Shown here piece by piece: positions 11,153 to 22,434 of a stretch of DNA of 64,000 nucleotides. The notes under the pieces are model-generated. The model made no database searches, had not been told where the DNA came from, and saw only the letters and a program-made list of their open reading frames with translations. The translations under genes and the position numbers were made by a program. This stretch comes from Toxorhynchites rutilus septentrionalis (taxonomy: Eukaryota; Arthropoda; Insecta; Diptera; Culicidae). Each line of letters begins with the position of its first letter. Within the stretch, counting starts at the first letter, position 1. The stretch spans positions 57,925,705 through 57,989,704 of the forward strand of contig NC_073745.1 in assembly GCF_029784135.1 (NCBI RefSeq), written 5' to 3'.

Positions 11153-11888
11153 GGCTGCTTGTGTTGGTTTGTTGACGTGATGTGATGCGAAACGATGTGG
11201 TGTACGGTTTGAATGAGAATGATCGTTACGGAAGGAAGGAAGGAAGGTCTTGTATTATAGAGACTTTAAACTTTAGCAGTTCATTCGTCTCTAGCCTTGA
11301 GAAAGACCCTTTGAAAACTCTACTCTACTCTATTACTCTACTCCAGCGCTACCACCTCCGCCCTCTTGCCTTGAGAAAGGCACTCGATCCCTCGCCGTCC
11401 AGCTCGTCCAGCAACGATGTTGTCCAGTCGGTGTCCACACAAAGAATGATCGTTACGGCAGCGGAGCGGGGATTTTTAAGCTGACTGGCTGGCTCGAGAA
11501 TTACGCATGTGTGAGACTGCGACCAATGTTTCGTTCATTTTTTTCTTTTTCCTTTCCAATCGTGCTTCATTCTATTTCGCTGCTGCTCTGGTTGCCCGTT
11601 TTGGTCGGTACGATTTGAGGAGCACAAAATGGACCAATCAAAAATGGGCACATAGTGCATTTTGACAATGCTTGATATTTCACAATTATTCAATTAAGAA
11701 AAATGAAATGTTATTCGTTATGATAGATGCGTAGATTTATTTCCTATCAATTGATGCAAAAACCTTTGCGATCTATTGAGAAATGCTCGAGTTATAAGCG
11801 TTCCAAATCTTGCATTTTTTCCTACTTGTTCAGTGCCTAGATTTCCATTTCACCCCCTATATCTTCCGGTTAGACGTAGTCCTACGTC

Positions 11889-12107
11889 AAAATTTACGTT
11901 TCAAAAACACGTACAATACTCATTAGAAAAAACTGAAAAACTATTCAGGATGCTATATTCCTTTATTAATCATAAATCTATATTGCATATAGAAAACAAA
12001 AAAATACTGTATAAAACTGCATTCCGTTCAACTATGGACTACGCTTCTCCAGTGTGGTCAAATTATGCTTTGATTCATCGTAAAAAACTACAAGTGTTTC
12101 AGAACAA
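11889..12107 (+). pseudogene. Jockey-clade RT, third piece (C-terminal)
   Basis: Encodes TEKLFRMLYSFINHKS, KILYKTAFRSTMDYASPVWS and IHRKKLQVFQN, the region C-terminal to the jockey RT fingers. It is nearly identical to 22570-22796. The sequence breaks off after CAGAACAA, exactly where the L1-clade element begins. Confidence 0.8.
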
Positions 12108-12253
12108 ACAGTTAGCGCTCATCTTCCGAGCCAAGCAGACGTGTTTTCTCTTAAGCTAAACCAGGAAGTCTATACAAGCTAACTTTTAAATCGTTTCGCC
12201 GCGGTATTTTCATCGCCGAGCAGTTGTGTGTTTCCGCATACTACGGCTCAGTG

Positions 12254-13280
12254 ATGGTACGGCGCGAAAATACATTCCGCATAGATTATGCGATGTTGCC
12301 GCGCAAGCCGGACTACACGAAAGTGCAGAATTTCATAGGAACTATTCTGGGCTTGAAACCAGGTGAAGTGACGAGAATCCAATGTAGCCGTGAAGGTAGT
12401 CGATCTGGCGCTGGCACAAAAAGTGTGTGAAGAACACGACGGAAAACACGAGGTGACAGTGGAAGGAGGGGTGAAGATTCCCCTACGAATAACGATGGAG
12501 GATGGTGCAGTGGAGGTCAAATTATTCGATTTGTCTGAAGACGTGTCGGATGATGCCATCACTAAATTCCTCTCCGCATACGGTGACGTCATCTCAGTGC
12601 GAGAGCAGATATGCGGAAATGATCAGCAGTACTTTTTTCCGGGTATCTGCACTGGTGTCCGAGTTGTGAAAATGATCGTAAAACACAACATAGAATCATG
12701 GGTTGTCATCGAAGGCGAATTGACGCTGCTATCCTATTTTGGTCAGCGTCAAACATGCCGACATTGTCGTGAATTCATCCACGTCGGAGCGTCCTGCGTT
12801 CAGAACAAGAAGCTGCTCGTACAAAAATCATACGCTGATGCCACGAAGCAGCCAGCAGCTTTGAATGCTAAGCCAACTGCGAAACCGCATGTCCAAAAAA
12901 CGACACCGAGTCAACCAACGTCTGTATTGCGACATCCGCCTCCGAAGAAGCAGAAGCAGCAGCAAAAACAGCTGCCGATGCCCGTACCTACAATATAACC
13001 GATCGATACACAATCGGAAACACAATTCCCACCGCTCACTATCCCTATCATACCTATATCGGGTTCGAATCGACCATCGGATAGCAGGTCGTTGCCCAGT
13101 ACATCTGGTCAACAACCTCCTGCTAGTGGCGAAGTGATCGACGGAACTGCTAGTGGAAAATCCGATGGCAACGAGACAGACGAATCGGCGATGTCATCTA
13201 CACGCTTAAGAGCACGGCGCCAATGCAGGAGGCGACGAGAGGACAGCGACGACGAAAGGGAGCAAAACAACAAGCAATGA
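12254..13280 (+). pseudogene. ORF1 of L1-clade element (RRM-like plus zinc knuckle)
   Basis: The first 43 codons (MVRRENTFRIDYAMLPRKPD onward) are in one frame. A shift near 12385 moves to the frame that runs to 13280, with one internal TAA at 12996-12998. The central part, with VEVKLFDLSEDVSDDAITKF and YGDVISVREQICGN, looks like an RRM fold. A partial knuckle, CRHCREFIHVGASC, follows, then a Gln/Pro-rich region and a basic C-terminus (RARRQCRRRRED). Its stop overlaps the ORF2 start as ATGA at 13277-13280, a translation-coupling arrangement common in such elements. The protein would bind element RNA. Confidence 0.75.
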
Positions 13281-14232
13281 GTCATCTGACCAGTTGCAAC
13301 GTTGCCACTATAAACATCAACACGATCACCAATGAAACGAAGATGAATGCCCTCCGAACTTTCTGCAGAACGATGGACCTGGACATCGTGTTTCTGCAAG
13401 AAGTCGCGAACGAGCAGCTCCTCATCGCTGGCTACAACGTCGTCACAAACGTTGATCAGTCGAGGAGAAGGACGGCAATAGCGCTGAAGGAGTATATACG
13501 TTTCTCTCATACGGAAAAAAGTTTAAACGGAAGACTTATTGCCCTACGGGTCGAAAACACGACTATAGCCAATATATACGCACCGTCGGGCAACGCAATG
13601 CGCGCCGAACGAGAAATTTTTTTCACTGACACCATTGCTTTTTATTTGCGGCACAATACAGAAAATTTGATTCTTGCTGGCGACTTCAACTGTGTGCTGC
13701 GACCATGTGACTCGACGGGACACAACAACAGCCCAGCTCTCCAAGCCACCGTTCGGCAACTGCAACTGAGCGACATTTGGGTGAAGTTATACCCCACCAC
13801 TTCCGCACCCACATACATAACGCATAATTCTGTCTCCAGGCTCGATCGAATTTATGTCAGCCATGGACTCAGTACGCATCTGCGAAACGCGGGCACACAT
13901 GTCTGTTCATTCACGAACCACAAAGCACTAACTGCTCGAATATGCCTCCCTAACCTGGGTCGCGAACCCGGTCGCGTTTACTGGTCTTTACGTCCCCATA
14001 TTCTGACAACAGATAACATTAATGAATTCCAGATTTCATGGCAATATGTGACTCGACAACGACGATATTATCCAAACTGGCTCACGTGGTGGTTAACATA
14101 CGCAAAGCCAAGAATCCATTCTTTCTTTCGACGGAAATCGCGTGAGGCGTATAGCGTATTGTATGCGGAGCATCAACGGCTGTACAACCAGCTGAGGCAA
14201 GCGTATGATGGATATTTTCAAAACCCAGCGAT

Positions 14233-14504
14233 TTTTATTTATTTATCTTCGCTTATTTTTCGTCGGCCTATTTCCGCCACTTTAGTGCCAATCACCGACA
14301 TCAGGGAGGCGACTCCACCTGTTCCTACCTATCAGACTCAACAACTCATGAGCCGGGCCAACTTCTTTTACTTCCGCTCCGAAGGAAGACGTAACCAGAG
14401 ATTTTTCGCCTCAGAAAATCCCAACGACGCCAGCTGGGATTGAACCCAGGCCGATCGGATTGTGAGGCTGTTACGCTAACCATACAACCACTGGCGCCGT
14501 CATT
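14233..14504 (-). mobile_element. tRNA-derived SINE
   Basis: On the - strand the 5' part has a box A-like TGGTTGTATGGTTAGCG and a box B, GGGTTCAATCCCAG, the internal RNA polymerase III promoter of tRNA-derived SINEs. The 3' end is A/T-rich. It is flanked by a perfect 13 bp duplication, AAAACCCAGCGAT, at 14220-14232 and 14505-14517. It lies in the L1 ORF2 between endonuclease and RT. It has no protein and depends on a LINE for movement. Confidence 0.88.
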
Positions 14505-15454
14505 AAAACCCAGCGATGTTAGTCACAATAAATCGTGTGAAAGCACAAATGCTTGCACATCAACGCACATTCTCCCAACATTTTATGCGCATCAACGACA
14601 CTTACATTGCGGGGGAAAACATTAGTACCTTCCAGCTGGGTGAGAGACGACGTAAAAAAAATATAATCACAGAGCTGCGTGGCGTAAACGACGAAAATCT
14701 AAATACTTCCGAAGCGATTGAAAATCATCTTCTTCGGTACTTTGCCGAGTTATACACAGCGTCAGAAGTGGATGAGACAGCGCGGTATCCTTTCGAATGC
14801 GAGAGAGTGATACCTGTAAATGATGAGTTGAACGAAGCCTGCATGGCTGAAATAACAACAGCAGAAATATTAGCATCAATTCGGTCATCAGCAAAAAAGA
14901 AGGCTGCTGGTTACCCATCGAATTTTATGAACACACTTTCGACGTCATTCATCGTGAGCTGAATCTCGTTTTAAACGAAGCACTGGTATCCGAGATACCT
15001 CCTGAGTTCGCCAATGGTGTAATCGTGCTAGTACGAAAAAGGGGAACAGAAAATACTGCACGAGGATATCGTCCAATCAGTCTTCTAAATTCGGATTTCA
15101 AAATTCTCAGTAGAATTATGAAGTTTCGTCTTGAACGGATCATACGTAACCATCGGGTACTGAGTGGTGCGCAAAAGTGTTCCAACGAAGGGCACTCAAT
15201 TTTGGAAGCCACTCTGTCTCTGAAAGACAGAATTGCTCAGCTGAAGGCGAGTAAGATAAAAGGGAAGCTGATAAGCTACGATCTAGATCATGCTTTCGAT
15301 CGGGTATCTCTTTCCTTCCTTCATCAAACAATGAGACAGCTGGGAATAAATCCGAGCTTCGTTGACTTACTAGCACGAATCGCAGAACAATCCTTCTCTC
15401 GTTTGCTAATAAACGGGCACCTTTCGCAGCGCTTCCCGATCGAACGCTCCGTAC

Positions 15455-15784
15455 CAGGGGTTAGACATCAATTGAATATAGGCTACCCAAAATCAAAATC
15501 AATATGGCGTCATTTGTTTACTAACATATCATTTACGAGGATTGAAATCATTGAAATCACGGAGATAGTATGCTTTATTTTTAACTGAATGAGCGATTTT
15601 CATATTTCGGTTTCACATGGAGGTGTTCAAATTTAACATGGAATTTAAAGTTAGCCACTATTCGACTATATAACCGGACCGAGTTGTAAACAATAGTAAT
15701 TGATAGAACCAAAATGTCAGTAAACCGCAGCAATATTGGGTACACTGGCAATACGAGGGATTTGACGTTTTAGTCATACCCCTG
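15455..15784. mobile_element. 330 bp hAT-type MITE
   Basis: Begins CAGGGGT and ends ACCCCTG, flanked by a perfect 8 bp duplication, CTCCGTAC, at 15447-15454 and 15785-15792. The ends and 8 bp duplication are those of hAT elements. It has no coding capacity. It interrupts the L1 RT just before the QGDP motif, and removal with one duplicate gives SVRQGDP in frame. Confidence 0.88.
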
Positions 15785-16469
15785 CTCCGTACGGCAGGGA
15801 GATCCGATGTCGATGCTGCTCTTTGTCATCTACCTCCACCCTTTTCTGACGAAGCTGGAGCGACAACTCGGTTCCGACCTCGTGGTGGCATACGCAGATG
15901 ACATATCTGCGATAGTTACCAATACTGATACTATAGAGCGCATCAATGAGCTTTTCAATGATTTTGAACGTGCCGCTGGAGCAAAACAAAACAGATCCAA
16001 AACTATTTCAATCGACGTCGGGCTCACTGATGGGAATCCAATAAGCGTGCCGTGGCTACATACAACAAATAAAGTGAAGATTTTGGGGGTGTTTTTCACC
16101 AACTCGATCCGAGAAATGAGCAAAGTTAACTGGGACGCTCTCATAACAAAATTTGCGCAGCAGTTGTGGCTGCACCCTTTGAGAAATCCAGTGCCGTAAA
16201 TATGCCGGTGCAGCCGGTGCATCGCACCGGGCCCCCTACCAGGATCGAATGATCCTTAACTTCTACAAAAAAAATACGATGTTCTACAACTACAACAATA
16301 CAATACGTGAAAATTACTTTCAAATTTAAAAGTACTAGTAAGTAGGTATTTTAAAAATGTCGTGTTTCACTTTGACCACGCTTTGAGTTTGAATATACGT
16401 GGGAAAAATAATGAACGCCCAAATGCCAAATGGTGATTCATCATTCAGTTCACATCTGTTTATTCATAG

Positions 16470-16769
16470 CAGGTAGGTACTTCTGGACCAGTCCATGTGC
16501 ACTTTCTGGGCTATTTTCCGTAGTGAGATGTTAGGATTACGCTCAAAATGGGTAATAATCTTCTTGGCTTTCCTTGGGCTTTGAAATTCAGATTTTCTTC
16601 CAGAACCTTCCTGACGTTTTATTGTCAGGTTTTTATTAAAACGTTTGATTGCATTGGAAACGGGTTTCGAGCAAACGCGGACACTTTTTGCGATGTGTTC
16701 GAAGGTCCACTTTGGATGCTGTTGAAAAGTTTTGGTTATAGTTTTACGAGTTTCCGCCTCAATTGACAT
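16470..16769 (-). pseudogene. Tc1/mariner transposase N-terminal fragment
   Basis: From ATG 16769 on the - strand: MSIEAETRKTITKTF, then two helix-turn-helix-like segments (WTFEHIAKSVRVCSKPVSNA and NISLRKIAQKVHMDWSRST). The plan resembles the paired DNA-binding domain of the ITmD37E transposase at 31518-32533, but the sequence is clearly different. The catalytic domain is absent. I see no terminal repeats, so it is an old remnant inside the hAT element. Confidence 0.6.
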
Positions 16770-17771
16770 TTCGCAACTAAATATGACAATTTGCAAAAAC
16801 AAAGTATGTCATGTGTTTTGGACATTTATTCCAAAGCCTACTGTTTTCAAATTTCTTGTTTTCATCAACCGGTTCGTGAGATGTGGTGCGTCGCGTCCTC
16901 TTTGCCATTGTGAAATTCACTATTTATTTCACTGGGTTTGCGTTTTTGACTTGTTTATTGTTAAGCACGACAAGCACAAGTACGTGCAATTGCCTCCAAG
17001 AAAATGAAACGAAATTATTCAAGTGGATCTCAAAAGCGGAAACAAAAAATCAAACTTGTAGCGGAAGATACTAAAAGTGCAAGTGCTTGACCATCTTGGT
17101 TGAAACAGAAAGATTCTTCAACTCTACCCACGTCAAGAGATAGTGCAGCGAAAGAACATGAATCTTCTTCTGATTCTGGTAAGTAGTAGAACTCATAGCT
17201 TTTACATTACACTGCACTGCACTGAGGACTGTTCTGCTCTGTAATTGCGTAGAAATCCAAAAACAATGAATAATAATTATTCTGTATTTAGACTCACTGA
17301 GCAGACCTTCAACTCCGAAAAGTCTCGAGTTGAAAAACTCCATCGCCATGGCCATTACGGAAACTGAAGTAATACCTTCAGTGAAGCAGTCTCCAGTTCT
17401 TTCAAACGTCATTACTGAAGGTAAACAATTAAACATCTACTAATTCCATAATAAGTGAATGTGATTACTTATTTTTTTAATTAGCAACAGTATCGACTAT
17501 CGATGAGCTTTTTCATTTCAAAGAGTACGCTTTTCTAAAAGTAATTTAAAAAACTATATTAAATTATTATATCCTGCCATCCCAGATTCTGGTTCTACTA
17601 AGTATAGAATCTACTTGTTTTCAGTGACCAATACTACGGCGATTCCAGTGTTTCCAGCTGTTGTCACCAATTCTGAAGACAAGCATAAAGTAATTCACTC
17701 TGGAGCTGTACAACCAAATGGGGCATTTCCCAAAAATACAGATGGAAGATCATTTTCCACCGCATATTATA

Positions 17772-19075
17772 CAGGGTTTTCCAACTTTAAATTCCGAAAG
17801 TAAATTGAAATAAAACACACTCAGAATTCGAATTTCGATGAAACTTTTATTTCAAATTACAGTTTGGTTTATGCCATTATGTGTGAAATGCAACATCATT
17901 CAATTGTCCACCTAGGGCTTCCTCGCACACCTTGATCCGGAACAGGTAATTTTCGATGACTTTTCGGCACATATGGGGCGGTATCTCGGTCATAACTTCA
18001 CGAATGTTGTCTTTCAAATGTTCAAGAGTTTGCGGAGAGTTGGCATAGACACGGTCTTTCGCATAACCCCACAAAAAAAAAGTCTAGCGGGTTCAAATCG
18101 CATGATCTGGACGGCCAATTGGCATCACCAAAACGCGAAATTATGCGTCCTTCAAATTTCGTTCGCAATATGGCCATGTTCGGTCGTGTTGTGTGGCACG
18201 TGGCGCTGTCCTGCTGAAACCACATGTGATCCGTATCCATATCTTCAATTTGTGGCAAAAAAAATCGGTTAGCATGCGGCCATAGCGCTCACCATTCACA
18301 GTTACCGTCTCGCCGTCCTCATTTTCAAAGAAATACGGCCCGATGACTCCACCAGACCATAATGCGCACCAAACAGTGACTTTTGGCGGATGCAATGGCC
18401 TCTCAACAATCACGTGTGGATTTTCTGAGCCCCATATACGGAAATTTTGGGTGTTCACATAGCCACCGAGCTCGAAATGTGCCTCATCGCTGAAGAAAAT
18501 TTGATGCGAAAATTCAGCATTTTGCTGCTGTTGTTCGTTCACCCAATCAAAATATGCCCGACGCATTCCATGGTCACCACGCTCTAATTTTTGTACCAGT
18601 TGGACTTTATATGGATGTAGGTGCAAGTCCAAATGCAAAATTCGCCACAATGATGTGTTTGACAAGCCCAATTGCTGAGCACGCCGTGGAATCGAAACAT
18701 TCGGGTCATCCTCCACACTGGCAGCAACAGCAGCAATATTTTCGGCCGAACGCACATTACGATGATGCACAGGTTTCACAATATCCGCTACGGATTCAGT
18801 TTGTTCGAATTTACGCACTACATTAGCGATTGTGTGCTCTGTAGGCCGTCCATGACGACCAAAATCCGTCCGTAATGCTCGAAAAACATTTGCCGGTTAT
18901 TCATCATTTTTATAGTATAATTTAACAAAATCAACACATTGTGCGATGCTAAAACGATTCATATTGTAAAATGGCAGACATTCAACTAACGATATGACGC
19001 TTTGGTTGACAGCTATGTCAAACGGTTGTCAGCGCAGGGCTGTATACTTTCGGAACCCCGAAATGGAAAACCCTG
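17772..19075 (-). mobile_element. DD41D (Rosa-like) Tc1/mariner transposon
   Basis: 1.3 kb, with terminal repeats starting CAGGGTTTTCCA on both sides (the inner parts share TTCCGAAAGT) and TA target duplications at 17770-17771 and 19076-19077. It contains one transposase pseudogene on the - strand. It landed inside the zinc-finger exon of the hAT transposase, so it is younger than that element. Confidence 0.88.
17877..18962 (-). pseudogene. DD41D Tc1/mariner transposase
   Basis: ATG at 18962: MNRFSIAQCVDFVKLYYKND, a DUF4817-type helix-turn-helix start, broken by TAA shortly after. The second helix region has IPRRAQQLGLSNTSLWRIL. The catalytic residues are D in FSDEAHFELGG, D in WFQQDSATCHT and D in DLNPLDFF. 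Forty-one residues separate the last two, hence DD41D, the spacing known for Rosa-like elements. Frameshifts near 18255 and 18075 separate the core from the C-terminal part (YAKDRVYANSPQTLEHLKDN). Confidence 0.82.
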
Positions 19076-22000
19076 TACATCTGCAACAAAATTTGAATTA
19101 AAACTCCAACGATTCTGGTTGAATTATTCAACTGAACGGGATTGCGTTTTTTGTACGCCTTGTTGGCTGTTTCCGCAAACCAATATTACTGGATACCAGA
19201 AAGTATGGGGTTCGGTCGGGGTAACCGATTGGAGGCATTTGAGTCAGAGCATTGCTACACATGAATCATCACAACATCGCGTAGCTTCCTGCATGGTTTA
19301 CGAAGACTGGCTACGTAATCGTACAATACAAGACACCATGGAAGAAAGCGTCAAGCATGAGCGAAGTTTTTGGAGAAAAGTGTTACATAGGATACTAGAT
19401 GTAACCCTTCTGTTAGCCACATGCAATCTTCCATTTCGAAGCACAACAGGGAACTTTTTATCAGTGATTAGTATTCTGGCAAAGTATGATGCCGTGTTGG
19501 CTGAAGCTATCAAGTTGCCTAAAAATAGTGTAAGATATCTCAGTCCTTCTATTCAAAATGAATTTATTTCATTGTTGGGAAATGCAGTGCTACAGAACAT
19601 TCTAGAAGAACTACAGAATGCTCCATACTTCGCCATTATATTAGACACGACTCAAGATATAGCAAAAATCGATTAGCTAAGTGAAGTGTATCATTATGTG
19701 AAGGTTGTGTATGATGATGATAACGATAATATAAATAAGCCCATCCGAATAGACATCTGCAAAGTATTCACTGGATTCACAGAAGTGAGGGGTCAATCTG
19801 CTGGGGGTCTATGTTCTCAAGTTCTTGACTCGAAGAAAGGGCTTGATATTAAACAATGCAGAGGTCAGAATACTATGATGGTGCAGCCGTTATGAGCGGA
19901 GCTTATAACGTCTTCAGAAAAAATTAAGAGAAAACACGCCACACGCATATTTAATTCATTGTGCAGCTCATAACTTAAATCTGGTATTAAAAGACACAGT
20001 AACAGCAAATCGTGAAATAAAGCAGTTCTTCGAAGATGTAGAGAGCATTTATGTTTTCTATGAACACAGTATTGTAAGATGGAATGAGCTACAACATGAA
20101 GATAATGAAGAACAGACAACGTTGATATGGTTAAATCAAAAAATAAAATAAATGGATAGGTGGTCAGGCAGATATGATGCATTATATGGTTCGAAAGTAA
20201 GATACAATTATGTGTTGAAATCGTTATCAAAACTAATTTTAACGGCTCGTACAATGAAGGAGAGAACGGAAGCAACAAATCTCAAGACGAAAATGGAAAA
20301 GTTTGAATTTGTGTTGTTATTAACTATACAGTGCAAACTGTTAGAAAAAATTAATATCGCCTCCAAGATGCTACAAACTGAAAATCAAGATCTGAAGACG
20401 GTAGAAAACGCTTTAGAAAATGCTTTGGATTCCATTTTGTCATTACGAAACAGTTTTTGTGGCTGAAACGGAAAGTATTTGTAACAAATGTGGAATTTCA
20501 ACTGCATACAGCTCGAATCGAGTCAAGACCGTTAAACGACACTTTGATGAGTTGGCTGCAGACGAACGCCTTTTAAATCCCAAATCTAGATTAAGGGTGA
20601 ACATCTTTTCCACCATGATTGATGTACTATCTGCACAATTGAAGAACAGATTCACAGGTATGAACGTAGTATTGGAAACATATGAAGTGATACAACCGAA
20701 TTTCATCGTAACAACTTAAGATGCTGTACTCACAGAAAAAGCGAATGAATTTACTAATAAATTTAACGATAATATGTCGTACCTGTTTGCTCCTCAGTTA
20801 CTATCGCTGAAGTCATCATTTAGTAAGGTGTTAAGGGCGATGAGCAGTGTTAAACAGTTAGCAGATTTCATCATAATCCAAAATAACATGCTTGCATCTA
20901 GCTACCCAGACATTTGCACTGCTTGTTTTATGTATTTGACTTTACCGGTGTCCGTTGCGAAAGCCGAAAGATCCTTCTCAAAATTGAAGTTAATTAAGAT
21001 TTTTTTAAGAAGCACCATGGGACAGGAAAGATTATCGGGATTAGCAATTTTATCGATTGAAAGCAAGAAAGCCCATAACATCGATTACGATAACGTAATT
21101 GATCAATTCTCCTTAAAATAGGCAAGAAGAAGAAATTTGTAAATTAATACAAATAAATAATTAATACGTACCTACTGAGCTAAAGCCAGATACTAAGAGA
21201 TTTTTGTTTATATACCCATACGATAAATAAATGTCTATAATAACAACACATTTGGTTTTCCTGTTAGTATTATATTATAAAGTTAGCAATATCGTAATAT
21301 ATAATATATTCTGATTTCATTTTTATTATTTTAGCAATAACGTAAATAAAACTTTTAGTCTAGAGATTAGGTACAATATACTTATATCCTATTAATCCCA
21401 TTGAAGATCACTCTATTATGCAACGTACAAGGTACCCCTTCAAACTGCCTTGCCCCGGGGCCCCAAGCAGAGTATTTATGGCACTGGAGAAATCTCAACC
21501 TCTATCAGAAAATAATAGTACTGAACACATTCATCACGGCGAAGATTTGGTACGTGGCCTCAATTCTTGCGCCGTATTGCGTTCACACGGCGAAAATAAC
21601 GTCGCTTATGGGGTCATTCCTGTGGCGTGGACTTCCGGCGCGAGTTCCGATGGAGCAACTAGCGCGTGATACCGAATATGGTGGACTGAAACTGCAGCTA
21701 CCAGTCTTCAAATGCAAAGCGTTGCTCTTGAATCGTCACATACAGGCAAGTGGTTCCCTCCCCTATTACCAATCCCTTCTGAACCAGGCTATTCCTCCCC
21801 CCGCAGACCTTCCCTGCTTCAAGATAATTTCCCAACAAATCGCCCTTCTCCCCCCACTTGTTAGAGCGAATCCATCTAGGGGACAAATCCACCGAATCTT
21901 TCTGGAGCGAACAGAAACACCTCGTGTTGAACGGAGAAATCCGGGAACAAATTGGAAAAGAGTTTGGAAGAATATTCTAACGAAACAACTATCGTCGAGC

Positions 22001-22434
22001 CAGCGAAGCAGTTTGTATCTGTTCGTAAATGAGAAGACAGAACATAGGCAATTAATGAAAAGGATTCAAAGAGCGAATGCTGAACACTGTCTGCACTGTA
22101 ATACTGCGATTGAAACGTTGCAACACAAATTTAGTGACTGTTTCCGGGTAGCACCTGCTTGGGCTTACGTACAACAGAGAATAACAGGAATACTCGAGGG
22201 ATGGCAACGTCTTTCTTGCGAACTAATGCGACCAGCACTACTGAACATAGCAACTACCAAACGAAGTCAAATATTGAAAATTTTAAGTCTGTTCATCAAT
22301 TATGTTAATGAAATTAACGGAAGAATTGATGTTGGCGCACTTGCATTCTACTTAAGATGCGAAAATTATTTTTTTTGATGGAGATACTCTTTTATAGTTT
22401 TAAAATAAACGTTATATTTTATTTATAAAAAAAA

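Larger units (their letters stand above)
9284..11888. mobile_element. 'GACGTAG' family element carrying histone H2A pseudogenes
   Basis: A 2.6 kb block inserted in jockey RT DNA at an A run; the intact jockey sequence is seen at 22570-22580. One end reads GACGGGTGGGTAATGTC with TGACGTAGGA about 30 bp inside. The other end is CCGGTTAGACGTAGTCCTAC then GTC (11865-11888). The same end types bound the elements at 30116-31209 and 42289-44461. No transposase is present. The inside holds two - strand histone H2A-like sequences, histone-type hairpins, TATA-like boxes and a repeat of a CTTCCCATCCAGCTTGTGAC block (9440 and 10250). The last 250 bp match 41760-42003. It is a non-autonomous element that has captured histone-gene DNA; the transposon superfamily is unknown to me. 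Confidence 0.65.
17004..21121 (+). pseudogene. hAT transposase (TTF/ZMYM1-like), decayed
   Basis: Starts at ATG 17004 with MKRNYSSGSQKRKQK, a basic start usual in this group. Introns are suggested by GTAAGT at 17179, AG at 17290-17291, GTAAAC at 17421, TTAG at 17484 and TCAG at 17624. The TTF zinc-finger region (QPNGAFPKNTDGRSFSTAYY, then FWLNYSTERDCVFCTPCWLF) is split by the DD41D insertion. The RNase H-like core includes ILDTTQDIAKID followed by a TAG at 19674. The C-terminal dimerisation region has YLTLPVSVAKAERSFSKLKL and ERLSGLAILSIE, ending at 21121. Several stops and frameshifts (17088, 19674, about 19860-20150, 20465, 20717) make it inactive. Confidence 0.82.
16189..21486 (+). mobile_element. 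hAT transposon (ZMYM/TTF zinc-finger type)
   Basis: Terminal inverted repeat CAGTGCCRTAAATA (start 16189; complement ends 21486), flanked by the 8 bp duplication GAGAAATC at 16181-16188 and 21487-21494. It carries a decayed transposase gene with introns (17004-21121). Inside it are a Tc1/mariner N-terminal fragment (16470-16769) and a complete DD41D element (17772-19075). G/C-rich subterminal stretches (GCACCGGGCCCCC near 16225, GCCCCGGGGCCCC near 21453) are typical of this hAT group. It sits in the L1 ORF2; excising it restores LRNLNLYQK in frame. Confidence 0.88.
13277..22378 (+). pseudogene. ORF2 (endonuclease-RT) of L1-clade element, interrupted
   Basis: Endonuclease at 13290-13960: CNVATININTITNETKM, IVFLQEVANEQLL, LAGDFNCVLRPCDSTG, SRLDRIYVS. 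After the SINE the linker and RT follow: GYRPISLLNSDFKILSRIM, SYDLDHAFDRVSLSFL, then RQGDPMSMLLFVIYLHPFL and VAYADDISAIV. After the hAT element the C-terminal domain (21495-22378) has LNLYQKIIVLNTFITAKIWY, SFLWRGLPARVPMEQLA and a CLHCNTAIETLQHKFSDC knuckle. Besides the three insertions, a frameshift near 14910-14960 breaks the RT. Both hAT insertions fell within codons, and removing each with one duplicate copy restores the frame. Confidence 0.85.
12108..22434 (+). mobile_element. L1/Tx1-clade non-LTR retrotransposon, with nested insertions
   Basis: 5' UTR from 12108, ORF1 (12254-13280), ORF2 (13277-22378 overall) and a 3' end with a short A tail at 22427-22434. It is interrupted by a SINE (14233-14504), a hAT MITE (15455-15784) and a hAT transposon (16189-21486). 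Without these it is about 4.4 kb. It sits inside jockey DNA, and about 365 bp of that DNA is present on both sides (9128-9283 plus 11889-12107, and 22435-22796). That is an exceptionally long target-site duplication if it arose at insertion. Confidence 0.85.
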
